A stretch of DNA of 64,000 nucleotides from Clostridiales bacterium (GCA_015056145.1 SVGY01000001.1:62001-126000), one strand, 5' to 3'; numbered from the stretch's first letter, positions 28,805 through 36,980 are shown. Made by a program: numbers and translations. Notes: generated by a model not told the origin, from the sequence alone.

Positions 28805-29693
28805 TCTCGCCATCTCCTGCCGTCTCTTGAGTAGTTGCCTGGGGCTTGGGCTGGTCGTTTACTTCCTCCAGAGTGAGCTTGCCCACCTTGCCGGCACGGA
28901 ATTCGTCCAGCACCACCGAGCATCCCCGTTCCGTATCCAGAACGCCGCCCTTCATCAGGAAACCACGGCCCCTGCATACTTCCTCCAAAAGAGCATAACC
29001 TTCGGCATCGGGATTTTTGATCTTGTAGCGCTGAATGGTCTCCTCACGGCGCAGTCTGAGCAAATCCTGAAGCAGACTCACGCACAGCTCTTCCTGATTG
29101 TACACAGCATCACGAATGGTACCGATATAGGCAAGCCGGGTGGCTGCCAGCTGATCGTTCAGTTTGGGCCAGAGCATACCGGGAGTATCCAGCACTTCCA
29201 GGAAACTGGAAACCTTCACCCAACGGTTGGACTTGGTCACACCGGGACGGTCTCCGGTTTCGGCAACGCTGCCGCCGTAGAGACGGTTGATGAACGTGCT
29301 CTTGCCCACGTTGGGCACGCCGATGACCATGGCACGGATGACCTTATTCATGCCCCGGCGTTCGCCACGCTCAATAACAGCCCTCGCAGCCTGTTCGATA
29401 AATGCACGGGCCTGTTTGGTTTTTCCGGGCGTTGCATCATACGCCATGCAGTCAATGCCCTGTTTTTTGAAATAAGAAAGCCAGGCCTGGGTTTTGCCGT
29501 TTTCTGCAAGGTCGGCCTTGCAAAGAAGCAGGATGCGGCGCTTGTGGCTTACCATGGCATTGAGCGCAGGATTGCGGCTGGAAAGGGGAAGCCGTGCGTC
29601 GCACAGCTCAATAACCAGATCCACTTTGGAAAGCTGGCTCTGCAAAAGTCTCTTGGCTTTCGCCATATGTCCGGGATACCATTGAATATCCAA
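28797..29693 (-). CDS. rbgA: Ribosome biogenesis GTPase RbgA (YlqF)
   Basis: 298 residues. Start set at TTG 29693, which gives MDIQWYPGHMAKAK, aligning with Bacillus RbgA (MTIQWFPGHMAKA), with AAGGTG 6 bp upstream; GTG 29702 overlaps that site. Circularly permuted GTPase: NKAD-type motif LLCKADLA comes before Walker A IGVPNVGKSTFINRL, then GDRPGVT (G2) and DTPGML (G3). It drives late 50S assembly. First gene of the long operon, with its own promoter at 29742-29770. Confidence 0.95.
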   Translation of the reverse strand: MDIQWYPGHMAKAKRLLQSQLSKVDLVIELCDARLPLSSRNPALNAMVSHKRRILLLCKADLAENGKTQAWLSYFKKQGIDCMAYDATPGKTKQARAFIEQAARAVIERGERRGMNKVIRAMVIGVPNVGKSTFINRLYGGSVAETGDRPGVTKSNRWVKVSSFLEVLDTPGMLWPKLNDQLAATRLAYIGTIRDAVYNQEELCVSLLQDLLRLRREETIQRYKIKNPDAEGYALLEEVCRGRGFLMKGGVLDTERGCSVVLDEFRAGKVGKLTLEEVNDQPKPQATTQETAGDGEND

Positions 29694-29741
29694 TCGTTTC
29701 ACCTTCCGGTTCTCATTACTGGAAAAAAATTCAGCTTCTTT

Positions 29742-29770
29742 ATTATTGCATTCTTTAAGAAAAGATGCAA
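29742..29770 (-). promoter_or_regulatory. Promoter of rbgA and the long minus-strand operon
   Basis: Minus-strand -35 TTGCAT (29765-29770), 17-bp spacer, -10 AATAAT (29742-29747). Confidence 0.6.
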
Positions 29771-29820
29771 GAAAAACAGATGAATTCTCTGTGTCTTTCC
29801 TGTAAAAACAAAAGAAAACC

Positions 29821-29849
29821 TTTACATACAGGCAATCAAATGTTACAAT
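29821..29849 (+). promoter_or_regulatory. Promoter of nfnAB
   Basis: -35 TTTACA (29821-29826), 17-bp spacer, -10 TACAAT (29844-29849); leader of about 75 nt before the AAGGAG site. Confidence 0.75.
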
Positions 29850-29931
29850 TCCAATGTTTTTTAGTATTCATGCGCCGGCGTTTTTGCTGAAGACTGCAAA
29901 TGACACCGTCTCTTGAAAGGAGCAGACCCCG

Positions 29932-30771
29932 ATGTTTGAAATCATTCAGAAAACCCCGCTCAATCCCACGGTGGTGAAAATCGTGCTGAACGCCCCGCTG
30001 ATTGCAAAAAAAGCCCAGCCCGGCCAGTTCGTCATCCTCCGTGCTACCGATAAAAGTGAGCGTATTCCCCTGACTATCGCCGATGAAAACCCTGCCGAGG
30101 GTACCATTACGCTGATCTACCAGATTGTTGGTGCAGGCACCATGGAGCTTAACAGCCTCAACCAGGGCGACTGTCTCTCCGACCTGGTGGGCCCCCTGGG
30201 CACCCCCACGGAAACCGAAGGCCTGAAAAAGGTGTGTATCGTTGGCGGCGGCGTGGGCTGCGCCATTGCTTACCCCGTGGCAAAAAAGCTGCATCAGCTG
30301 GGCTGCGAGGTGCACAGTGTGGTGGGCTTCCGCAACAAGGATCTGGTCATCCTGGAGGACGATTTCCGCAGCGTCAGCAGCGAAATGAAAATGATGACCG
30401 ACGATGGCAGCCATGGCGAAAAGGGCCTTGTGACAAACGCACTGGAAGCACTCATCAACGCAGGAAATCAGTATGACCGTGTTATCGCCATCGGCCCGCT
30501 GATCATGATGAAATTTGTTTGCCAGGTTACCAAGAAGTATGATATTCCCACCATCGTCAGCATGAACCCCATCATGATCGATGGTACCGGCATGTGCGGC
30601 GGCTGCCGGCTCACCGTTGGCGGTGAAACCAAATTTGCCTGCGTGGACGGTCCCGATTTTGACGGCCATCTGGTGGATTTTGACGAAGCCATAGCCCGTG
30701 GCTCCGTATATCGTGATTTTGAGAACCACGCCCGTGAAAAGGCATGCAATCTCTACAAAAAGGAGGTCTGA
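29932..30771 (+). CDS. nfnA: NADH-dependent ferredoxin:NADP+ oxidoreductase subunit A (NfnA)
   Basis: 279 residues of the PyrK/ferredoxin-NADP reductase type. FAD domain (AQPGQFVILRATDKSERIPLTI), NAD domain (CIVGGGVGCAIAYPVAKKL) and a [2Fe-2S] segment with C222, C225 (GMCGGCRL) and C237 (FACVDGPDF). A fourth ligand, perhaps Asp in MIDGTGMC as in known NfnA, is inferred. Paired with the GltA-like subunit 3 bp downstream, this is the electron-bifurcating Nfn complex, which links NADH and reduced ferredoxin to NADP reduction. Confidence 0.9.
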   Translation: MFEIIQKTPLNPTVVKIVLNAPLIAKKAQPGQFVILRATDKSERIPLTIADENPAEGTITLIYQIVGAGTMELNSLNQGDCLSDLVGPLGTPTETEGLKKVCIVGGGVGCAIAYPVAKKLHQLGCEVHSVVGFRNKDLVILEDDFRSVSSEMKMMTDDGSHGEKGLVTNALEALINAGNQYDRVIAIGPLIMMKFVCQVTKKYDIPTIVSMNPIMIDGTGMCGGCRLTVGGETKFACVDGPDFDGHLVDFDEAIARGSVYRDFENHAREKACNLYKKEV

Positions 30772-30774
30772 CCC

Positions 30775-32163
30775 ATGGCGGATATGAGCCCTATCAAAAC
30801 CCCCATGCCCAGTCAGGAGCCCAATGTACGCAACAAAAACTTTGATGAGGTAGCTCTGGGCTACACCTACGATATGGCAGTAAGCGAGGCAAAGCGCTGC
30901 CTCAACTGCAAAAACAAGCCCTGCGTCAGCCAGTGCCCCGTGGCTGTGAATATTCCTGCCTTTATCGAGCGGGTCGCCAATGAGGACATGGAAGGCGCTT
31001 ACGAGATTCTGAACCAGTCCACTTCCCTGCCCGCAGTCTGCGGTCGTGTATGCCCCCAGGAAAACCAGTGCGAGGGCAAGTGCATCCGTGCCATCAAGGG
31101 CGAAAGCGTCGGTATCGGCCGTCTGGAACGCTTTGTGGCTGACTGGCACCGGGAGCATTCCACCCAGAAGCCCGTAAAACCTGCCTCCAACGGACATAAG
31201 GTTGCTGTTATCGGCGCAGGCCCCAGCGGCCTTACCTGTGCAGGCGACCTTGCCAAGCTGGGCTACGAAGTGACCATCTATGAAGCCCTGCATGTGGCCG
31301 GCGGCGTTCTGAGCTACGGCATTCCTGAGTTCCGTCTGCCCAAGGCCATTGTAAACCACGAAATCGAAGGCCTGAAGGCTCTGGGTGTGGATATCCAGTG
31401 CAATACCGTTATCGGCAAGACCCTGACCGTAGACGAACTGTTTGAAATGGGCTATGAAGCCATGTTCATCGGCAGCGGCGCAGGCCTGCCCCGTTTCATG
31501 GGTATCCCCGGCGAAAGCCTGAAGGGCGTGTACAGCGCCAACGAATACCTGACCCGTATCAACCTGATGAAAGCCTATCAGGAAGGCAGCTCCACCCCCA
31601 TCCTCCGGGCCAGCAAGGTGGCTGTGGTGGGCGGCGGCAACGTTGCCATGGACGCAGCCCGCTGCGCCAAGCGCATGGGTGCCGAAGAGGTATACATCGT
31701 GTACCGCCGTGGCATGCAGGAGCTGCCCGCCCGTCATGAAGAAGTGGAGCATGCCATCGAGGAAGGCATCATTTTCAAAACTCTGTGCAACCCCATCGAA
31801 GTGCTGGGCGATGAAAACGGCTTTGTTTCCGGCCTCAAGTGCGTGGAGATGGAGCTTGGCGAACCGGATGAAAGCGGACGCCGCCGCCCTGTGGTGAAGG
31901 AAAACAGCGAGTTTGTGCTGGATGCAGAGGTCATGATCATGTCCATCGGCACCAGCCCCAATCCCCTCATCCGCTCCACCACCCCCGGTCTGGAAGCCAA
32001 CCGCCATGGCTGCCTCGTGGTGCGTGACGAAAGCGGCCTTACCAGCCGTGACAACGTCTATGCCGGCGGCGATGCAGTTACCGGTGCAGCGACGGTTATC
32101 CTCGCCATGGGCGCAGGCAAGAAAGCAGCTGCAGCCATTCATGAACAGCTGAGCGGAAAGTAA
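30775..32163 (+). CDS. nfnB: NADPH-dependent glutamate synthase-like subunit, NfnB
   Basis: 462 residues. The N-terminus has two Cys groups for [4Fe-4S] clusters (RCLNCKNKPCVSQCP, CGRVCPQENQCEGKC). It is followed by FAD and NADPH dinucleotide folds (AVIGAGPSGLTCAGDLAKLG, AVVGGGNVAMDAARCAKRMG) and the C-terminal AGGDAVTGAATVILAMGAGKKAA. Proteins of this type are often annotated gltA; the partner upstream, nfnA, favours the Nfn assignment over amination of 2-oxoglutarate. RBS AAGGAGG overlaps the nfnA end. Terminator at 32182-32220. Confidence 0.9.
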   Translation: MADMSPIKTPMPSQEPNVRNKNFDEVALGYTYDMAVSEAKRCLNCKNKPCVSQCPVAVNIPAFIERVANEDMEGAYEILNQSTSLPAVCGRVCPQENQCEGKCIRAIKGESVGIGRLERFVADWHREHSTQKPVKPASNGHKVAVIGAGPSGLTCAGDLAKLGYEVTIYEALHVAGGVLSYGIPEFRLPKAIVNHEIEGLKALGVDIQCNTVIGKTLTVDELFEMGYEAMFIGSGAGLPRFMGIPGESLKGVYSANEYLTRINLMKAYQEGSSTPILRASKVAVVGGGNVAMDAARCAKRMGAEEVYIVYRRGMQELPARHEEVEHAIEEGIIFKTLCNPIEVLGDENGFVSGLKCVEMELGEPDESGRRRPVVKENSEFVLDAEVMIMSIGTSPNPLIRSTTPGLEANRHGCLVVRDESGLTSRDNVYAGGDAVTGAATVILAMGAGKKAAAAIHEQLSGK

Positions 32164-32181
32164 ATTTCAGACAAAAAATAC

Positions 32182-32220
32182 CAACTGCCACGATCTGTAT
32201 TGGACCGTGGCAGTTGTTTT
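32182..32220 (+). terminator. Terminator after nfnAB
   Basis: 11-bp stem CAACTGCCACG (32182-32192) / CGTGGCAGTTG (32206-32216) followed by TTTT. Confidence 0.85.
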
Positions 32221-32232
32221 CTTTCCGCTGAT

Positions 32233-32694
32233 TTAATTGGAAGCAAGATACGCCAGCACTTCCTCAGCATTGGTATCCGGTTTTACTTTGGGCATGACTT
32301 TTTCGATGATGCCCTGTTCATCAATGATGTATGTGGTGCGGTTTACGCCCATGCTCACCTTGCCGTACAGTTTCTTTTCCACCCAAACGTCATAGGCCTG
32401 AATAGCCTGCAGTTCCGGATCGGATAGGAGGAGAAAAGGCAACTGATGCTTTTGCGCAAATTTGGCGTGGGAAGCGGCGGAATCCTTGCTGATACCTATG
32501 ACCACCACATTCTCTTCACGAAACCCGGCATAGGCGCCTGCAAAAGCACAGGCCTGACGGGTACAGCCTGGAGTATTGTCTCTGGGATAAAAATACAGAA
32601 CCACTTTCTTTCCGGCAAAATCAGAAAGACGTACGGTATCCCCGTTTTGGTTGAGGAGTTCAAAATCCGGGGCTTTGGTTTTCTCGGGAAGCAT
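32233..32694 (-). CDS. bcp: Peroxiredoxin Bcp (thioredoxin-dependent thiol peroxidase)
   Basis: 153 residues, normal for Bcp/PrxQ. The peroxidatic Cys is in TPGCTRQACAF, with the second Cys five residues on (C-x4-C) acting as the likely resolving residue. Flanking blocks are KKVVLYFYPRDN, VVVIGISKDSAASHAKFA and TTYIIDEQGIIEKV. It reduces hydroperoxides using thioredoxin. RBS AAGGAGGAA. Convergent with nfnAB, apparently single-gene. Confidence 0.95.
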   Translation of the reverse strand: MLPEKTKAPDFELLNQNGDTVRLSDFAGKKVVLYFYPRDNTPGCTRQACAFAGAYAGFREENVVVIGISKDSAASHAKFAQKHQLPFLLLSDPELQAIQAYDVWVEKKLYGKVSMGVNRTTYIIDEQGIIEKVMPKVKPDTNAEEVLAYLASN

Positions 32695-32878
32695 CGGCAG
32701 TTCCTCCTTAATAATCTGAATGGGTACAAGTTAAGTATCAACCAACGCAAAGCAATTGAAACCATGCATGGCAAAAAGGGTGAAATCAACCTTCTTTACA
32801 TTGGGATGATGTGTGATATGACTTGAAGTATATCATTTTTTGCCGCAGGTGAAAAGAGTTCGTCCCATGAGTAACGCC

Positions 32879-32907
32879 TTGACAATCCTTTTATTTTAGG
32901 ATAGACT
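32879..32907 (+). promoter_or_regulatory. Promoter of the FucO-type alcohol dehydrogenase
   Basis: Consensus -35 TTGACA (32879-32884), 17-bp spacer, -10 TAGACT (32902-32907). A 10-bp hairpin (AAAACAAAGG 32914-32923 / CCTTTGTTTT 32932-32941) sits at the predicted 5' end of the transcript. Confidence 0.7.
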
Positions 32908-32952
32908 AAATACAAAACAAAGGAATACTCGCCTTTGTTTTTACGCCCCTAA

Positions 32953-32970
32953 TTGATAAAAAATTAACAA
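32953..32970 (+). promoter_or_regulatory. Candidate Rex operator upstream of fucO
   Basis: TTGATAA-AAAA-TTAACAA matches the clostridial Rex consensus TTGTTAA-N4-TTAACAA at 13 of 14 defined positions. It lies between the predicted transcription start and the AAGGAGG site. Rex, the NADH/NAD+ sensor, commonly represses alcohol dehydrogenases. The rex gene is not in the window. Confidence 0.6.
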
Positions 32971-32989
32971 TATCAAGGAGGAATCCCCC

Positions 32990-34138
32990 ATGGCCAACCG
33001 CATTGTTCTCAACACCATCTCCTACCACGGCAAGGGCGCTATTGCCGAGATTCCCGGCATTCTCAAAACCCGTGGCTATCAGAAGGCCCTGATTTGCTCC
33101 GACCCCGATCTGATCAAGTTTGGCGTTACCGGCAAGGTGACCGCTCTGCTGGATGCAGAAAACTTTGCCTATGAGATCTTCAGCGATATCAAGCCCAACC
33201 CCACCATCGAAAACGTACAGGCTGGCGTGGAAGCCTACAAAGCCTCCGGCGCTGACTGCATCGTGACCATCGGCGGTGGCTCCTCCATGGATACCGCCAA
33301 GGGCATCGGCATTATTGTCAACAACCCCGAATACGCTGATGTGCGCTCGCTGGAAGGCGTTGCCCCCACCAAGAACCATGCTGTGTTCACCATTGCCGTA
33401 CCCACCACTGCCGGCACCGCCGCAGAAGTGACCATCAACTATGTTATCACCGACGTTGAAAAAAAGCGCAAGTTTGTCTGCGTGGACACCAACGACATCC
33501 CCGAAATTGCAGTCATCGATCCCGACATGATGTCCACCATGCCCAAGAGCCTCACCGCCGCCACCGGTATGGACGCTCTGACCCACGCCATCGAAGGCTA
33601 TATCACCAAGGCTGCCTGGGATATGACCGACATGTTCCACCTGCATGCCATTGAGCTGATTTCCAAGCACCTGCGCGGCGCTGTGGAAAATACTCCCGAA
33701 GGCCGTGAAGGCATGGCCCTGGCACAGTATGTGGCCGGCATGGGCTTCAGCAACGTGGGCCTTGGCATCGTCCATTCCATGGCGCACGGTCTGGGCGCTC
33801 TGTACGATACCCCCCACGGCGTAGCCAACGCCATCATCCTGCCCACCATCATGGAATACAATGCCCCCTGCACTGGCGAAAAGTATCGTGATATTGCCAA
33901 GGCCATGGGCGTAACCGGCACCGAGACCATGTCTCAGGATGAATACCGCAAGGCTGCCGTGGAAGCTGTGAAGCAGCTGGCTGCCGACGTTGGCATTCCT
34001 GCCGACCTGAAGGAAATCGTTAAGGACGAGGATGTTCAGTTCCTGGCTGAATCTGCCTTTGCTGATGCCTGCCGCCCCGGCAACCCCCGTGATACCTCCG
34101 TGGAGGAGATCGCTGCACTGTATCGCAGCCTGATGTAA
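32990..34138 (+). CDS. fucO: Iron-containing alcohol dehydrogenase, lactaldehyde reductase FucO type
   Basis: 382 residues. Blocks such as IPTTAGTAAEVTINYVITD-like VPTTAGTAAEVTINYVITD, KFVCVDTNDIPEIAVID and YVAGMGFSNVGLGIVHSMAH match E. coli FucO closely. Metal ligands D195, H199, H262 and H276 are all present, as is the NAD loop GGGSSMDTAKG. It reduces lactaldehyde to 1,2-propanediol, the end of deoxyhexose fermentation, or acts on ethanol-type substrates. Single gene with its own promoter, a candidate Rex site and a terminator. No fucose or rhamnose genes are nearby, so the substrate remains open. Confidence 0.92.
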   Translation: MANRIVLNTISYHGKGAIAEIPGILKTRGYQKALICSDPDLIKFGVTGKVTALLDAENFAYEIFSDIKPNPTIENVQAGVEAYKASGADCIVTIGGGSSMDTAKGIGIIVNNPEYADVRSLEGVAPTKNHAVFTIAVPTTAGTAAEVTINYVITDVEKKRKFVCVDTNDIPEIAVIDPDMMSTMPKSLTAATGMDALTHAIEGYITKAAWDMTDMFHLHAIELISKHLRGAVENTPEGREGMALAQYVAGMGFSNVGLGIVHSMAHGLGALYDTPHGVANAIILPTIMEYNAPCTGEKYRDIAKAMGVTGTETMSQDEYRKAAVEAVKQLAADVGIPADLKEIVKDEDVQFLAESAFADACRPGNPRDTSVEEIAALYRSLM

Positions 34139-34158
34139 TTTCTCAAGTTTTCTCTTTT

Positions 34159-34190
34159 GCCTCCGGCTGCCCTGCCGGGGGCGTTCTTTT
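34159..34190 (+). terminator. Terminator after fucO
   Basis: Stem GCCTCCGGC (34159-34167) / GCCGGGGGC (34174-34182), one T-G wobble, then TTCTTTT. Confidence 0.8.
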
Positions 34191-34212
34191 CTTCTGATAA
34201 GATTAGGAAACA

Positions 34213-34241
34213 AAAGAAGCGCATTTTTTCTGCGCTTCTTT
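34213..34241. terminator. Second terminator hairpin between convergent genes
   Basis: 11-bp perfect stem AAAGAAGCGCA (34213-34223) / TGCGCTTCTTT (34231-34241). It probably ends the minus-strand synthetase gene and may back up the fucO terminator. Confidence 0.75.
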
Positions 34242-34275
34242 GTTGTAGTTTCTCTTCTGTTGGATGGAAAAAGCG

Positions 34276-36327
34276 TTATCCCTTCACAGCCTCGCCAACG
34301 TTCTTTCCTGTCATTTCCAGTTTGTCAAAACGACGGAAGGAATCCTTGGTGACCTGCACCAGCCACTGAGTGCCAGGGAAACGTTCGGCGCAGCGGCGGA
34401 CGATTTCCTTGCCGATGCCTGCATTCTGGAATTCAGGATCAACAACCAGATCGTACAAAGCAGACTGAACGGTCTCGTCACTGAGCACACGGGCTGCGCC
34501 CACCAGCTGTTCACCCACCCAGGCGGTAACCACAAAAGTGGAACGCAGGAAGGGCAGATGGAAGTTTTCCTTCTGCTGAGCGGTTTCCTTGCCGTCGGAC
34601 CAGCCAGAACGCAGGAACAGGCGGCGCAGCTGGTCGGCGGGCAGTTCCTTGCGGTCTTCCAGATACTGCACGTTGGTCTCCGGCGTAGTATCCTGCTTAC
34701 GAATCAGTTTACGCTGAATCTTGCCGCTGACGGTTTTGGGCAATTCGGTAACGAACTCCACAATACGGGGATATTTGTAGGGAGCCGTCACCTTCTTGAC
34801 ATGCTGCTGAAGCTCTTTCTTCAGTTCATCACTGGGAATGTAGCCCTTGGTGAGCACGATGGTGGCCTTGACCACCTGCCCACGGTCCGGGTGAGGCACG
34901 GCGGTAATAGCACATTCCAGCACTGCGGGATGGGTCATCAGGGCGCTTTCCACCTCAAAGGGGCCGATGCGGTAGCCGCTGGACTTGATCACGTCGTCGC
35001 TGCGACCAATGAAATTAAAGTAACCGTCAATATCACGCCAGGCCATGTCGCCGGTGTGATAGAGGCCATCATAGAACACGGCGTCGGTCTGTTCCTGATT
35101 GCGATGATAGCCAAGGAACAATCCTGCGGGATGACCCTTGTCCAGCCTGATGACGATCTCGCCTTCCTCGCCGTCTTCCACATCCCGGCCATTTTCATCC
35201 ACAAGGGCGATGTTGTAAGCAGGAGAGGGACGGCCCGTAGATCCGGTCTTGGGCTCCATCCACTTGCTGGTCATCAGCAAAGGCGTGGTTTCACTCTGGC
35301 CGAAACCTTCGTGGATCTTAATGCCGGTATATTCCAGGAAACGGTCGTACACTTCGGGGTTCAGGGGCTCGCCTGCGCAGTTGGCCCAGCGCAGAGCACT
35401 GAGGTCATACTGACTCATGTCTTCCTTGATCATGAAGCGGTACACCGTAGGCGGCGCACAGAAGGCAGTGACCCTGTACTTTTCCAGCATTCTGAGAAGA
35501 TCCGCAGCGATGAAGCGGTCAAAATCATACACAAACAACGTTGCACCGCAGATCCACTGGCCATACAGCTTACCCCAGCCAGCCTTGGCCCAGCCAGTAT
35601 CCGCCACGGCGATGTGGATATCATCGTCCCCCACGTTATGCCAGTAATAGGCAGTGACGGTCTGGGCGATGGGATAAGTCCAGCTGTGGGCAGCCATCTT
35701 GGGCATGCCGGTGGTGCCGCTGGTGAAGTACATCAGCATGATATCATCGTTTTCAGGAAGTACAGCGGGCTTTTCCCAATGGGTGGAAGCCTCTGCCAAT
35801 TCCTGATCGAAGTTGCGCATACCTTCGCAGTCGCCCAGCGTCCAGATGTTATCAAGGGTGTCGCATTCTTCGGCGGCACGGAGCACATGCCTTTGCACAT
35901 CCGGTTCTTCCACGCAGATCACTGCTTTGGCAGAAGAAGCCTGAATACGGTAGGCAATATCCTTCTTCTGCAGCTGTGCAGTGGCAGGAATCAGTACGCA
36001 GCCCACCTTCAGCAGGCCCACAGCCACTACCCAGTACTGCCAGCGGCGCTTGAGCATGATCACCACGGGATCGCCCTTGCGCAGGCCCGCATTATAAAAG
36101 ACATTGGCTGCCTGATCGCTGAGGCGGGAAATATCGCCAAAGGAAAAGCGGCGCTCCTCGCCGGTGAGGCCGCACCAGATCAGCGCAGGCTTGTCCGGAG
36201 AGATCCGGGCATATTCATCCACAATATCGTAGGCAAAATGAAAGTGCTCAGGCACATTCAGTGTAAAGTTTTTCTCAAAATCCTCCTGAGAGGTCAGGTC
36301 GGTCCGGATATATCTATCCGCCAGCAT
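34276..36327 (-). CDS. AMP-forming acyl-CoA synthetase fused to a C-terminal GNAT acetyltransferase
   Basis: 683 residues. Residues 1-560 are an ACS-like adenylate-forming ligase: P-loop YFTSGTTGMPKMAAHSW, EGFGQSETTP, YHTGDMAWRDIDGYFNF, and the acetylatable lysine K536 in TVSGKIQRK. Residues about 575-683 are a GNAT fold with STFVVTAWVGEQLVGAARV, LVVDPEFQNAGIGKEIVRR (acetyl-CoA loop Q634-x-x-G-x-G) and a C-terminal strand. GNAT enzymes elsewhere acetylate exactly that lysine to switch such synthetases off, so self-regulation in cis is an attractive inference. The acid substrate is unknown. RBS AAGGAG. Follows the cupin regulator by 52 bp. Confidence 0.88.
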   Translation of the reverse strand: MLADRYIRTDLTSQEDFEKNFTLNVPEHFHFAYDIVDEYARISPDKPALIWCGLTGEERRFSFGDISRLSDQAANVFYNAGLRKGDPVVIMLKRRWQYWVVAVGLLKVGCVLIPATAQLQKKDIAYRIQASSAKAVICVEEPDVQRHVLRAAEECDTLDNIWTLGDCEGMRNFDQELAEASTHWEKPAVLPENDDIMLMYFTSGTTGMPKMAAHSWTYPIAQTVTAYYWHNVGDDDIHIAVADTGWAKAGWGKLYGQWICGATLFVYDFDRFIAADLLRMLEKYRVTAFCAPPTVYRFMIKEDMSQYDLSALRWANCAGEPLNPEVYDRFLEYTGIKIHEGFGQSETTPLLMTSKWMEPKTGSTGRPSPAYNIALVDENGRDVEDGEEGEIVIRLDKGHPAGLFLGYHRNQEQTDAVFYDGLYHTGDMAWRDIDGYFNFIGRSDDVIKSSGYRIGPFEVESALMTHPAVLECAITAVPHPDRGQVVKATIVLTKGYIPSDELKKELQQHVKKVTAPYKYPRIVEFVTELPKTVSGKIQRKLIRKQDTTPETNVQYLEDRKELPADQLRRLFLRSGWSDGKETAQQKENFHLPFLRSTFVVTAWVGEQLVGAARVLSDETVQSALYDLVVDPEFQNAGIGKEIVRRCAERFPGTQWLVQVTKDSFRRFDKLEMTGKNVGEAVKG

Positions 36328-36379
36328 AAAATACCAAACTCCTTCGATTCAAACGGCATACAAGGGCCGTCCTTCAGCT

Positions 36380-36934
36380 TTAGGGGATGACGATGGCAAG
36401 GAAATGAACAGGTTCATCGCCGATGGCCTGCATGGCATGGGGTGCCCGGGAATCGTAGTACACACTGTCGCCGGGGTTGAGAATAATGTCATGCTTGCCC
36501 ACCACAAGACGCAGCTGGCCGGAAAGGATGTAGTCGAACTCCTGACCGTCGTGGCTGTTGGTGGCAAGGTTCTTGTTTTCGTCGGGCTGGATGGTAACAT
36601 ACATGGGCTCAATCTGGCGGTTATCAAAATTGTAGGCCAGATTGCGATACACATACTGGTCGTGGCAATCGATCTCCGTGCCCTTGCCCTTGCGGGTCAC
36701 GCTGAGCACGCTGAGCCGGGGAGCCTCGCCAGTGAGCAGCTCCATCATATCAACATTGAAAAGTTCTCCAACCTTAACCAGAAAGCTGATGGGCATATCC
36801 GCTTCGCCGCTTTCATATTTGCGGTATTCCTCCACGGGAACGTTCAAAGCCTTTGCCATTTCTTCGACGGTGTAGTCCGAGATTTCTCGTAAATCCAGAA
36901 TCCTCATGGCAATCTGCTTCACAGTGTCGGACAT
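36380..36934 (-). CDS. XRE-family regulator with C-terminal cupin domain
   Basis: 184 residues from ATG 36934, preceded by AAAGGAGG; longer in-frame starts have no such site and cross the promoter. HTH_3 domain at about 8-62 (REISDYTVEEMAKALNVPVEEYRKYESG). The cupin is at about 105-180 (SHDGQEFDYILSGQLRLVVG, LNPGDSVYYDSRAPHAM), with His residues that could hold a metal. Regulators of this type often sit in front of AMP-forming synthetase genes and probably control them in response to a small ligand. Co-transcribed with the synthetase-GNAT gene. Confidence 0.9.
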   Translation of the reverse strand: MSDTVKQIAMRILDLREISDYTVEEMAKALNVPVEEYRKYESGEADMPISFLVKVGELFNVDMMELLTGEAPRLSVLSVTRKGKGTEIDCHDQYVYRNLAYNFDNRQIEPMYVTIQPDENKNLATNSHDGQEFDYILSGQLRLVVGKHDIILNPGDSVYYDSRAPHAMQAIGDEPVHFLAIVIP

Positions 36935-36954
36935 GCGGGTGCGCCTCCTTTTGT

Positions 36955-36967
36955 GCCGCATTGCGGC
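36955..36967. repeat. Inverted repeat in the leader of the XRE-cupin gene, possible operator
   Basis: GCCGCA-T-TGCGGC, perfect 6-1-6 palindrome between the promoter and ribosome-binding site; placement suits autoregulation by roadblock. Confidence 0.45.
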
Positions 36968-36980
36968 GTAATTATCCCTT

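Noticed and set aside
29836-32142. 768-codon open frame antisense to nfnAB
   Set aside because: Overlaps the nfn promoter and both genes; His/Gly/Ala-rich low-information translation.
34264-36390. 708-codon open frame antisense to the acyl-CoA synthetase
   Set aside because: Sense strand has complete adenylation and GNAT motifs; antisense has no ribosome-binding site.
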